From: Cytobacillus praedii
Lineage (GTDB): Bacteria > Bacillota > Bacilli > Bacillales > Cytobacillaceae
Length of the DNA: 43,343 nt
Direction of reading: 5' to 3'
NCBI RefSeq assembly: GCF_001439605.1
Contig: NZ_LMBX01000008.1
Location: 96,654-139,996, forward strand
Part shown: piece by piece, positions 1 through 6,470 of the stretch
How positions within the stretch are numbered: position 1 is the first letter of the stretch
Layout: each line of letters starts with the position of its first letter
Notes under the pieces: generated by a model
Told to the model about the DNA's origin: nothing
The model's input: the letters and a program-made list of their open reading frames with translations, nothing else
The model's database searches: none
Position numbers and translations under genes: made by a program

Positions 1-1
1 A

Positions 2-334
2 CAAGGCCCGCAAGGCCCGCAAGGCCCAGAAGGACCACAGGGCCCACAAGGCCCACAAGGCCCACAAGGCCCACAAGGACCTGGATTAACTGGTTTTCAA
101 ATAGTGTCACAATGTGTAACTTCACAAGCTGGTGTCGCGACCATTACAATTACCTGTCCACCTAGTAATATTGCGATCTCTGCTGGGTTTTCTATTACTG
201 GCGGTAATCAAGTTAGACTTACTCAAATGCAACCGGTTGGTTCTCCCCCTAATCAATGGATTTTTCGAGCAGAAGGTCAAGGTGGTCAGCAGTTTACACT
301 TTGCGGTTATATCATTTGTTCACAAATCGTATAA
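2..334 (+). CDS. Collagen-like exosporium-type protein, 3' end only
   Basis: The gene enters from the left edge. The frame beginning at base 2 reads about nine Gly-Pro-Gln/Glu collagen triplets ([12 protein letters not shown] and so on), then GPGLTGFQ, then a non-collagen C-terminal domain of about 75 residues with four cysteines ([16 protein letters not shown]), stopping at TAA 332-334. Collagen triplets followed by a small globular trimerising domain are typical of BclA/BclB-type glycoproteins of the Bacillus exosporium or spore surface, so a spore-surface location is likely but inferred. The N-terminal anchoring region is outside the window. The GTG at 104 is an internal codon of this gene and not a start. 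The triplet-encoding DNA is itself a short tandem repeat and probably varies in length between strains. Confidence 0.8.
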   Translation, partial: QGPQGPQGPEGPQGPQGPQGPQGPQGPGLTGFQIVSQCVTSQAGVATITITCPPSNIAISAGFSITGGNQVRLTQMQPVGSPPNQWIFRAEGQGGQQFTLCGYIICSQIV

Positions 335-856
335 TTGAGCTGCCAAATAACCCTCCACTATTTTATTTTGGAAGACTTCGTTGTTTAAATAAATTCAAAT
401 GCAACAGCAAAAAAACAGCATTTAGAGATAAATTCGGAGTAGATGGAAATGTATTCCATAGAGGGAAATAAATATACTGATTTCAAGGTTAGCGGGTACT
501 TTAGTTCAAGTAGCGTAAGGCTTGTCTTTAGCAAAATTCTATTTTAGTTATTCCGTTAAAGGGCGTTTTTCTGAAACAAGAAAAACGTCTTTCTTAATGC
601 AAATGGCCAATTAAAGGCACAACTTTATTGAATTACGATCGAGTTGTCTTTAGACAAAGCTGTTCTCAGTCAACTAAGCCCTGACCCAAAGCAGCAGGAA
701 TCCCTCTCACCTATTTCTATGTTGGGAGGTGTCACCTCAAACAAAGTGATTATGGTTACAACTTTACAATATTTCTTTCTCTTGACTGATAATCGTAAAT
801 TCCTACAAATATAGATGCTTTATCTGAATTCTTAGTTACATCAAAAGTGATGTAGT
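335..856. other. Intergenic region without a supported gene
   Basis: About 520 bases with stops in all frames at short intervals. It holds one copy of the short hairpin repeat (551-596). At about 675-735 there is a stretch containing AGCAGGAATCCC and GGGAGGTGTCACC around a weak hairpin. It reminds me of the right end of IS605/TnpB-type elements, but no transposase or TnpB remnant was seen next to it. Confidence 0.4.
551..596 (+). repeat. Short interspersed hairpin repeat, copy 1 (diverged)
   Basis: It begins TTCCGTTAAAGGGCG, identical to copy 2 at 12299, and ends in GTCTTTCTT. The inner part folds as GGCGTTTTTCT / AGAAAAACGTC. The pyrimidine-rich tail makes it terminator-like for the collagen-like gene upstream, although it lies more than 200 bases beyond the stop codon. 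Confidence 0.55.
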
Positions 857-1417
857 TTACTTCATTTCCATTTCCATAGGCGAAATCAGCAAATATGAAT
901 AGGTCTTACTAGTCTTTTCTCTCGCAAATATATCGCGGTTGCCTTGCACCCATCCTTTGTGGATTTGTACGTTAGTTTTGATTGAAACATCTGTAATTTT
1001 GTCAATTTCTAATTCAAAAGTGTGCTCATTTCTTTCGAAAATAATCTTATCACTACATCTATAAACGAACGTATTAGTACCCGTATTAATTGGGAGACCT
1101 GACACATGTTTTAACTTTAAACATACATCAGCACCTAGTTCTTTTATTCTAGCAATTGAACCAGGTGTTAATTTTTTTCTTTCCCTTCTAAGTTCTATTT
1201 CCCTATGAAGAGATTGGTTATTGTTATAGGATAGGAGTTTTTTTATTAAAAAGGATTCAAGTATGACCAAAAAAACCAGAAAAACCAAAACTATTGCATA
1301 GTCAACTGCTTGGTAACTGTTCATGTTAATAAAAATACCCGATACAAATACCACAAGATACAAGCCAACTAGTACAGAACCAATTAAATACAAATTCCTT
1401 TTCAATACCATCTTCAC
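857..1417 (-). CDS. Hypothetical membrane protein with two N-terminal TM segments
   Basis: The product is 186 residues and belongs to no family I recognise. Two hydrophobic segments at about residues 9-31 and 38-60 form an N-terminal hairpin. A charged helix rich in Arg, Glu and Lys follows (about 66-85). The remaining 100 residues look like a soluble beta-rich domain, which should be cytoplasmic if the hairpin spans the membrane twice. The annotated start is GTG (1415-1417); an in-frame ATG two codons later is equally possible, because the AGAGGT ribosome binding site serves both. The gene stands alone and points toward the collagen-like gene. The C-terminus ends in an odd MEMEMK run. Its function is unknown. 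Confidence 0.6.
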   Translation of the reverse strand: MKMVLKRNLYLIGSVLVGLYLVVFVSGIFINMNSYQAVDYAIVLVFLVFLVILESFLIKKLLSYNNNQSLHREIELRRERKKLTPGSIARIKELGADVCLKLKHVSGLPINTGTNTFVYRCSDKIIFERNEHTFELEIDKITDVSIKTNVQIHKGWVQGNRDIFAREKTSKTYSYLLISPMEMEMK

Positions 1418-1549
1418 TTGACCTCTTTTTCCTTATAGTTTTTTTAGAAATGCTGAAATGGTAATTTTATTCCCTTTATAAAATGTAGCTCCTTAATATG
1501 CTGTCTAAGCCATTTATTAAAAATTGTTCAGGTAAATATAGTTTTAAAG

Positions 1550-1681
1550 TTAAGAATTAAGTACTTTTGAAAAGACATCATTCCGCTTTAAAAGAAACTC
1601 CCATACTTCCATTGTAAAGGAATTTATTGGTGTCTGCACCTTACGTGTAATGGCTGACTTGAAACAAATTTTATGCATAAT
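1550..1681 (-). pseudogene. Possible hydrolase C-terminal remnant
   Basis: Read on the minus strand, this stretch gives an open segment whose last 30 or so residues contain TPINSFTMEVWEFL, ending at a stop at 1550-1552. The pattern resembles the C-terminal end of an esterase or alpha/beta hydrolase. An in-frame stop lies immediately upstream and there is no start codon or ribosome binding site, so this is at most a decayed fragment. The family assignment is weak. Confidence 0.25.
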
Positions 1682-1928
1682 GAGTTTTATTTAAGTAAAT
1701 CTAGACAAGGCAGGCAAGAACTTTTGCAAAAAAAACTTGGATGGTCGTTAATGTACGTGCTTTAAGTACGTACTGTTTTTGATGATATGGCGGTTGTTGT
1801 AATGACATTCGCAGTACAAAGTTATAAAGGATTCAGGTCTTTTTTCGAAAAAGCTCTTATTAATGATAAGGTCACATAAAAGATAAGAACCATTAGTTAC
1901 GTTGCAGGTGCAATCCAGTATTTTTCAG

Positions 1929-1963
1929 TTGATTAAAATAACTGTAAAGTTTATAATTACAGT
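1929..1963 (+). promoter_or_regulatory. spxA2 promoter with overlapping dyad (candidate SaiR operator)
   Basis: A sigma-A-type promoter reads TTGATT (1929-1934), 17-base spacer, TATAAT (1952-1957). The -10 box lies inside a perfect inverted repeat, ACTGTAA-N9-TTACAGT (1941-1963). A repressor bound here would block RNA polymerase. The same spaced dyad recurs upstream of saiR and of the IDEAL gene. In B. anthracis SaiR represses spxA2 through dyad elements in the spxA2 regulatory region. Assigning this dyad to SaiR is an inference. Confidence 0.6.
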
Positions 1964-2189
1964 AGGGGTTTTTCAAAGTGAATTGTGTGTGATGCAGGTG
2001 TATTTCCATCGTCTGTAGAATGTAGTTACAGACAGTTCAAGTTAAGAAAAATTAAGCATTGTCGAATAGATCACATTAGGTGATTTTGATTGTAAACTGT
2101 AATTTTTTTTTGATACATTTTATCATCTCATTCTTGAATCAGCCTGGCATTGTACATTTGAAAAAAATATTAAAGGAGAGTGTAATAAC

Positions 2190-2585
2190 ATGGTGATTTT
2201 ATATACAACTCCAAGCTGTGGTTCATGCCGGAAAGCTAAAGCCTGGCTCGAGGAACATCATATTGATTATATTGAAAGAAACATTCTATCAAGTCCTATT
2301 ACAGTTGATGAGCTTAAATCGATTCTTCGTATAACTGAAGAAGGGGTTACCGAAATTATTTCCACAAAATCCAAAACATTTCAGGAACTAAATATAAATA
2401 TCGAGGCACTTTCGCTTAATGAATTTTATCATTTAATAATTGAACACCCACAAATGTTACGTCGGCCAATTATCCTTGATGAAAAAAGATTACAGGTTGG
2501 TTATAACGAGGAAGAAATTCGTAAATTTTTGCCACGTAGGATTCGAACATTTTTGAACACTGAATATCAAAAATTGGCTAATTAA
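2190..2585 (+). CDS. spxA2: Spx-family transcriptional regulator, SpxA2-like
   Basis: This is a 131-residue protein of the ArsC/Spx family, the same length as B. subtilis Spx and alignable along its whole length. It carries the redox switch Cys10-Gly-Ser-Cys13, the conserved Gly52, the [20 protein letters not shown] block and the C-terminal LAN end recognised by ClpXP in Spx. Residue 60, an Arg that contacts the RNA polymerase alpha CTD in B. subtilis Spx, is Lys here. Spx proteins bind RNA polymerase and redirect transcription under disulfide stress. The ribosome binding site AAAGGAGAG precedes the ATG. I call it the SpxA2 paralogue because a BA3454-like small gene and an Rrf2 repressor follow it, as in the B. 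anthracis spxA2-saiR operon; core Spx normally sits near mecA. Confidence 0.88.
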   Translation: MVILYTTPSCGSCRKAKAWLEEHHIDYIERNILSSPITVDELKSILRITEEGVTEIISTKSKTFQELNINIEALSLNEFYHLIIEHPQMLRRPIILDEKRLQVGYNEEEIRKFLPRRIRTFLNTEYQKLAN

Positions 2586-2634
2586 TAAGCATCATTTTTT
2601 GAAAGAAAAGTTTTTTGGAAGGAGGGGGCAGGAG

Positions 2635-2769
2635 ATGATTCAAGTATTTGTTACAGTTAATTATAAAAATAGAAATTATCAAACCAATGTCATTGTGAGT
2701 AAAGATTCGATCTGGACAAATATTAAACAGTTAGCGGAGGAACAAGTCAAGAAACAATGGAATCTTTAA
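2635..2769 (+). CDS. BA3454-like small stress protein (44 aa)
   Basis: This ORF of 44 residues begins MIQVFVTVNYKNRNYQTNVI and ends KKQWNL. It starts at ATG 2635 behind a strong GGAAGGAGGGGGCAGGAG ribosome binding site and lies 49 bases after spxA2, so it is probably co-transcribed. The sequence matches my memory of the BA3454 family of short Bacillus stress-response proteins, which are found beside spxA2/saiR. It has no signal peptide or membrane segment. The alternating hydrophobic and polar N-terminus suggests two beta strands followed by a helix. Its biochemical role is unknown. Confidence 0.72.
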   Translation: MIQVFVTVNYKNRNYQTNVIVSKDSIWTNIKQLAEEQVKKQWNL

Positions 2770-2834
2770 ATTTTTTTGGACTTAAAAGCAAGCATAAATG
2801 ATAGTTCTTTCTGGTTAAGAATTATTTTTGATAT

Positions 2835-2849
2835 ATCCAAACTTTGGAT
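2835..2849 (+). promoter_or_regulatory. Perfect 7-1-7 dyad upstream of saiR
   Basis: ATCCAAA-C-TTTGGAT is a perfect inverted repeat about 100 bases before the saiR start, just upstream of the spaced TTACAGT dyad. It may be a second operator element or the binding site of another regulator. No match to a named consensus was recognised. Confidence 0.4.
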
Positions 2850-2856
2850 AAACCTA

Positions 2857-2879
2857 CCAGTAACATTTATTGTTACAGT
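2857..2879 (+). promoter_or_regulatory. Second copy of the spaced TTACAGT dyad (upstream of saiR)
   Basis: CCAGTAA-N9-TTACAGT has the same nine-base spacing as the perfect dyad at 1941-1963. A nested perfect repeat, GTAACA-N5-TGTTAC (2860-2876), shares its centre. It lies about 70 bases upstream of the saiR ATG, which suggests that saiR also has its own autoregulated promoter in addition to readthrough from spxA2. Confidence 0.5.
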
Positions 2880-2949
2880 ATGTTAGTATTGTGGGAAAAA
2901 TACTTCAACGTAAAAATGGATTAACAATTTATATCTTAGGAGAAAAAAC

Positions 2950-3363
2950 ATGAACAGTGATTTTACACTTGCCATTCATAGTTTAGCTTTTCTAGCTTTA
3001 CAGCCAGATCGGATGTCAACAAGCATTGATATTTCAGAAAGTGCAGGTGTTCACCCAGTACGCATTCGCAAAGTGTTAAGTTTATTAAAAAAACACAGAT
3101 TTATCCAATCAAAAGAGGGGACTGGTGGAGGGTTTATATTTTCTTTGGACTTAAGTGAAGTAAATCTTTGGCATATTTATCAGTTAACCTCAGAAGGGGC
3201 TTTGCAGCCTAAGTGTCCTGAATCAAATAATCAGTGTATCGTGGGTTCGAATATGCAAAAAGTCCTTTTTACTATTTTTTTAGGTGCTGAAGAACATCTA
3301 GGTGATTATTTAAAGAACTATACAATAAAAGATGTAGTTGATCTTATCAATCAAAAACAATAA
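2950..3363 (+). CDS. saiR: Rrf2-family repressor, SaiR-like
   Basis: This 137-residue Rrf2 protein has an N-terminal winged helix (about residues 1-75, with VHPVRIRKVLSLLKKHRFI as the recognition region and EGTGGGFIF as the wing) and a dimerisation helix at the C-terminus. Only two cysteines are in the sensor loop (Cys89 and Cys96), fewer than the three of Fe-S members such as IscR or NsrR, so an Fe-S cluster is doubtful and thiol chemistry is more likely. The ribosome binding site TAGGAG lies ahead of the ATG. In B. anthracis SaiR is encoded in the spxA2 operon and represses spxA2; the matching context here (spxA2, BA3454-like, Rrf2) is the basis for the name. Candidate operators lie at 1941-1963, 2857-2879 and 3405-3427. 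Confidence 0.8.
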   Translation: MNSDFTLAIHSLAFLALQPDRMSTSIDISESAGVHPVRIRKVLSLLKKHRFIQSKEGTGGGFIFSLDLSEVNLWHIYQLTSEGALQPKCPESNNQCIVGSNMQKVLFTIFLGAEEHLGDYLKNYTIKDVVDLINQKQ

Positions 3364-3404
3364 GCGGCTTAATTGTTATATAGCCGTGATTTTTATAAAG
3401 TTTA

Positions 3405-3427
3405 AATGTAACAAAAAACATTACAGT
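3405..3427 (+). promoter_or_regulatory. Third copy of the spaced dyad (upstream of the IDEAL gene)
   Basis: AATGTAA-N9-TTACAGT keeps the TGTAA-N9-TTACA core (3407-3425) seen at the spxA2 and saiR promoters. It sits immediately downstream of a possible TTGTTA/TATAAA promoter and about 55 bases before the IDEAL gene start. This placement suggests the IDEAL gene belongs to the same regulon. Confidence 0.5.
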
Positions 3428-3482
3428 TTTATCGCATTTCAAGTCCTTTTAATACTTGAATTTTTTAAAGAAGGAGAAAAGA

Positions 3483-3818
3483 ATGGTGTCAAATTATAAT
3501 CCTGTTTTAAAAGTAGGAGATTGGGTTCGTGGAAAATCAAGGGAGGGTGAATTAATTATTGGTTACATTGAATCACTTGATCCCATAGGGGGAGTTGTTA
3601 AGGTAACTGTTGTTAAATGTGACAACAATGACACAATAAGCAAAACAATTTCAATGTTAAGACAACACGTTAAAAAACTCCCTGATTCTAAGGTAGTAAA
3701 CAAGGAACAAATCCTTTTTCTAATAGACATAGCATTATTAACAGGTGATGAAGAATGGTTTATAGGGCTTTCTTCAAAACTCAACTCGATGAAACAGCTA
3801 GTTAATGGGGCGTTTTAA
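3483..3818 (+). CDS. IDEAL-domain protein
   Basis: A 111-residue cytoplasmic protein. The C-terminal third contains an IDEAL-type signature, LIDIALLTGDEEWFIGLSS (about residues 80-98), a short helical motif found in several Bacillus proteins. The N-terminal 65 residues (VGDWVRGKSREGELIIGYIE) look like a small beta-barrel or SH3-like fold. The start is ATG 3483 behind AAGGAG; an upstream in-frame start at 3456 would lack a ribosome binding site. The molecular function of IDEAL proteins is mostly unknown. The shared dyad and position next to saiR suggest a thiol/oxidative stress role, which is inference. Confidence 0.68.
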   Translation: MVSNYNPVLKVGDWVRGKSREGELIIGYIESLDPIGGVVKVTVVKCDNNDTISKTISMLRQHVKKLPDSKVVNKEQILFLIDIALLTGDEEWFIGLSSKLNSMKQLVNGAF

Positions 3819-4063
3819 AAAATTACAATAAATACGCTATCTATCTGTATTTTTTAGTTGCGGTAAGATCAATTGTTTTGTTTAATTTGATCTGCAATAA
3901 CACTTGGATTTAAAAAAGTTCATTTAAACAGGGAATCTAGCAGAAGCGTAATAATATCATTTTTCAAGCATGTTTTTTGTGACTTATAGCATTAGTTGAG
4001 CCTTAATATATCACTTATCTATTTTTATTGATTGTATAAGAAATAATATTTTTTAAAATTAAC

Positions 4064-4100
4064 GGGCATTCCTTTAATGAGGACTGCCTTTTTCTTTTTA
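4064..4100 (+). terminator. Intrinsic terminator
   Basis: The stem GGCATTCCT / AGGACTGCC with one mismatch and a TTAATG loop is followed by TTTTTCTTTTT. It probably ends transcription from the spxA2/IDEAL side and insulates the efe operon. Confidence 0.75.
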
Positions 4101-4264
4101 ATGAAAGGGTGTGCTGCCATTAATAAGGCATGGATTACGGTAATTATCAAACATTTATCTTTAACAGAGCCTATGAAAAAGCATCAGGCTTGTTGATATC
4201 TTTATCTACCATTTTTAAACTGGAATATCCTAAATGGTACTCTATAAAAGCACAAAAAAAAAGC

Positions 4265-4293
4265 TTGTAATCGATTTTGATAATCATTATCAT
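4265..4293 (+). promoter_or_regulatory. efe promoter with perfect Fur box
   Basis: TGATAAT-C-ATTATCA (4278-4292) is a perfect 7-1-7 Fur box. A promoter TTGTAA (4265-4270), 17 bases, TATCAT (4288-4293) places the box across the -10 element. This is the usual arrangement for iron-dependent repression by Fur. It supports regulation of efeOBU by iron limitation. Confidence 0.85.
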
Positions 4294-4334
4294 TGGTATT
4301 GAAATATTAAACTATTACGGAAGCGGGAACATGC

Positions 4335-5204
4335 ATGAAAAAAATATCATTATTGTCAGTATTAGTAGCAGGAGGCATTCTAATGGCTGGCTGTGGGAAT
4401 ACAGATGAAGCGAAAAAGGATAAAAAATCCACAGAAGAGCAAACAGAAACAACAGCACAAGAGGTTGATTTATCTACGGAACTATCAGCCTATCAACAAT
4501 TTGCTTTAGAGCAAATGGACCAATTCTTATTAGAAACAGAAGAATTCGTCAACCTATTTAAGGCGGGAGATATTGAAGGGGCGAAAGCAGCATATGCTCC
4601 AGCACGTATGTATTTTGAACGCTCAGAGCCCATTGCAGAAAGCTTTGGAGATCTTGATCCTCGTATTGACGGTCGTTTAGCAGATATTCAGGAAGAGGGG
4701 AAAGGCGAGGAAGAGTGGTCGGGCTACCATAAGCTTGAACATGCATTGTGGGTAGAAAATACAACGAAGGGCTATGAGGCTGTAGCAGATCAACTTCTTG
4801 CCGATGCGAAGGAATTACATGCACTTGTGCAAACAGTTGAAGTGACACCGGATTTAATGATCACCGGTGCTGTGGATTTATTAAATGAAGTATCCACCTC
4901 AAAAATTACAGGTGAAGAGGAAATTTATTCACATACGGACCTTTATGATTTTAAAGCAAATATTGAAGGCGCAGAAAAAATCTTTGAAATTTTACGTTCA
5001 AAATTAGAAGCGAAAGATCAAGGACTAGTAACAACTCTTGATGAAAAATTCAAAGCAGTGGATGATTTATTAGCACAGCATGCTACAGCTGATGGCGGCT
5101 ATGTGTCCTATGAAGAATTAACAGAGGACCACACGAAAGCACTTGCAGCAGCTGTTAATCAACTTGGAGAACCATTAAGCCAAATGGGTATTATTTTGGA
5201 GTGA
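4335..5204 (+). CDS. efeO: EfeO/EfeM-type iron-binding lipoprotein (imelysin/M75 domain)
   Basis: A 289-residue lipoprotein. The signal peptide ends in lipobox LMAG-Cys20, followed by an acidic/Lys linker to about residue 45. Residues 50-289 form an all-helical imelysin (peptidase M75-like) domain with the family HxxE motif, His132-Lys-Leu-Glu135, within YHKLEHALW. In EfeUOB systems the EfeO/EfeM protein binds iron outside the membrane and delivers it to the EfeU permease with the EfeB peroxidase. There is no cupredoxin domain, so it is the short, EfeM-like form common in Bacillus. The gene is first in the operon, behind the Fur box, and its stop is six bases from efeB. Confidence 0.9.
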   Translation: MKKISLLSVLVAGGILMAGCGNTDEAKKDKKSTEEQTETTAQEVDLSTELSAYQQFALEQMDQFLLETEEFVNLFKAGDIEGAKAAYAPARMYFERSEPIAESFGDLDPRIDGRLADIQEEGKGEEEWSGYHKLEHALWVENTTKGYEAVADQLLADAKELHALVQTVEVTPDLMITGAVDLLNEVSTSKITGEEEIYSHTDLYDFKANIEGAEKIFEILRSKLEAKDQGLVTTLDEKFKAVDDLLAQHATADGGYVSYEELTEDHTKALAAAVNQLGEPLSQMGIILE

Positions 5205-5210
5205 GCATAA

Positions 5211-6470
5211 ATGATAGCGCCAAATGATGAAAAAAGAAGTATAAAAAAAATCTCTAGACGTGATATGTTAAAGCTGACAGGCATCGGTGCAGCTGGTGCA
5301 GCAATTGGTGCCTCCGGCTTAGGCGGTGTCATGAAGGCAATGGGCTATGATGTATCTGAGCCTGTTGCAGACAGCACTACAGCAAGCAATAAAGCAAATT
5401 TCTATGGCAAGCATCAATCGGGAATCACTACCCCGGTCCAAACAAATATCTATTTTGCATCTTTGGATGTTTTATTTTCAACTAAGAATGACCTGCAAGA
5501 GTTATTCAAACAATGGACACCTCTCGTTGTACGCTTAATGAATGGTGAATTAATGGTCGATTTAACAACGAACACCAGAATTCCAACAGGTGATACAGGT
5601 GAGGCAGTAGGCTTGGATGCTTCAAATTTAACTATTACGATCGGAGTAGGACCCTCTTTGTTTGATAAGCTTAGTATTCAGCATTTGAAGCCTGCGGAAT
5701 TAGAGGACTTGCCACATTTCCCGAAAGATCAGCTGCAAAAGGAGTTTACAGGTGGCGATTTATGTATTCAAGCTTGTGCGGATGATCCACAGGTAGCGTT
5801 CCATGCTGTGCGCAATTTAGTTCGAGCAGCCTCAGGTAAGGTACAGATTAAATGGTCACAGGCAGGTTTTAACTCGTTTCCTGCTGGTGGCGGAACACCG
5901 CTTAACTTATTTGCGTTCAAGGATGGTACGGTGAACCCTGCTATTACAGATGAAAAAGATTTAAATAAAGTTGTCTGGGTCGATAAAGGATGGCTCAAGG
6001 GTGGCACGTATTTAGTTGCACGCAAAATTCAAATGCATCTTGAAACATGGGATCGTACATCTTTAAAGGACCAGGAAGCAACATTTGGACGCTATCGGGA
6101 TAGCGGGGCTCCATTTGGGAAAACAAAGGAATTTGATGATTTCGATGTAGAGGCGAAGGACAGTAATGGTGACTATATTATGCCAGATACGTCACATGTA
6201 CACTTGGCACGTAAATCGGGTGCGCGTATTTTACGGCGCTCATATTCTTATGCATCAGGTGTGATGTCGAATACTGGGGCACATGACGCGGGTCTAATAT
6301 TCATTTCTTTTCAAAAAGATCCAGCTCAATTTACGACTGTACAAAATAGTTTAGGGCGATTGGATAAAATGAATGAGTACGTTACCCATCGAGGCAGTGC
6401 GGTGTTTGCTTGCTTCCCTGGTGTACAAAAGGGGAGTTATTTAGGTGAAGCACTTTTTAACGCGCTGTAG
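5211..6470 (+). CDS. efeB: EfeB, Tat-exported DyP-type heme peroxidase
   Basis: A 419-residue protein with a twin-arginine signal (Ser15-Arg-Arg-Asp-Met-Leu-Lys and a Gly/Ala-rich hydrophobic stretch to about residue 44). The mature part is a dye-decolorising peroxidase. The distal Asp is Asp238 in FAFKDGT, and the probable proximal heme ligand is His329 in the TSHVHLARK segment. It is exported folded with heme and is thought to oxidise ferrous iron for uptake by EfeU. Its ribosome binding site (GGAGTGAG) lies in the end of efeO. The last 26 bases overlap the start of efeU, indicating tight translational coupling. Confidence 0.92.
   Translation: MIAPNDEKRSIKKISRRDMLKLTGIGAAGAAIGASGLGGVMKAMGYDVSEPVADSTTASNKANFYGKHQSGITTPVQTNIYFASLDVLFSTKNDLQELFKQWTPLVVRLMNGELMVDLTTNTRIPTGDTGEAVGLDASNLTITIGVGPSLFDKLSIQHLKPAELEDLPHFPKDQLQKEFTGGDLCIQACADDPQVAFHAVRNLVRAASGKVQIKWSQAGFNSFPAGGGTPLNLFAFKDGTVNPAITDEKDLNKVVWVDKGWLKGGTYLVARKIQMHLETWDRTSLKDQEATFGRYRDSGAPFGKTKEFDDFDVEAKDSNGDYIMPDTSHVHLARKSGARILRRSYSYASGVMSNTGAHDAGLIFISFQKDPAQFTTVQNSLGRLDKMNEYVTHRGSAVFACFPGVQKGSYLGEALFNAL

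Larger units (their letters stand above)
1418..2189. other. Long intergenic region with a decayed fragment and the spxA2 promoter
   Basis: About 770 bases. The left part holds a short decayed coding fragment on the minus strand (1550-1681). The right part holds the proposed spxA2 promoter/operator (1929-1963), leaving a leader of about 225 bases. A single further ACTGTAA half-site lies at 2096-2102. I found no recognisable RNA structure in the leader. Confidence 0.5.
3819..4334. other. Intergenic region between the stress block and the efe operon
   Basis: About 515 bases. It holds a hairpin without a T-tract (AGATCAA/TTGATCT, 3866-3893), an intrinsic terminator (4064-4100) and the Fur-controlled efe promoter (4265-4293). 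No supported ORF was seen. Confidence 0.6.

Noticed and set aside
1965..2189. Riboswitch or structured leader before spxA2
   Set aside because: The long leader prompted a check, but no known aptamer core or stable multi-stem structure was recognised.
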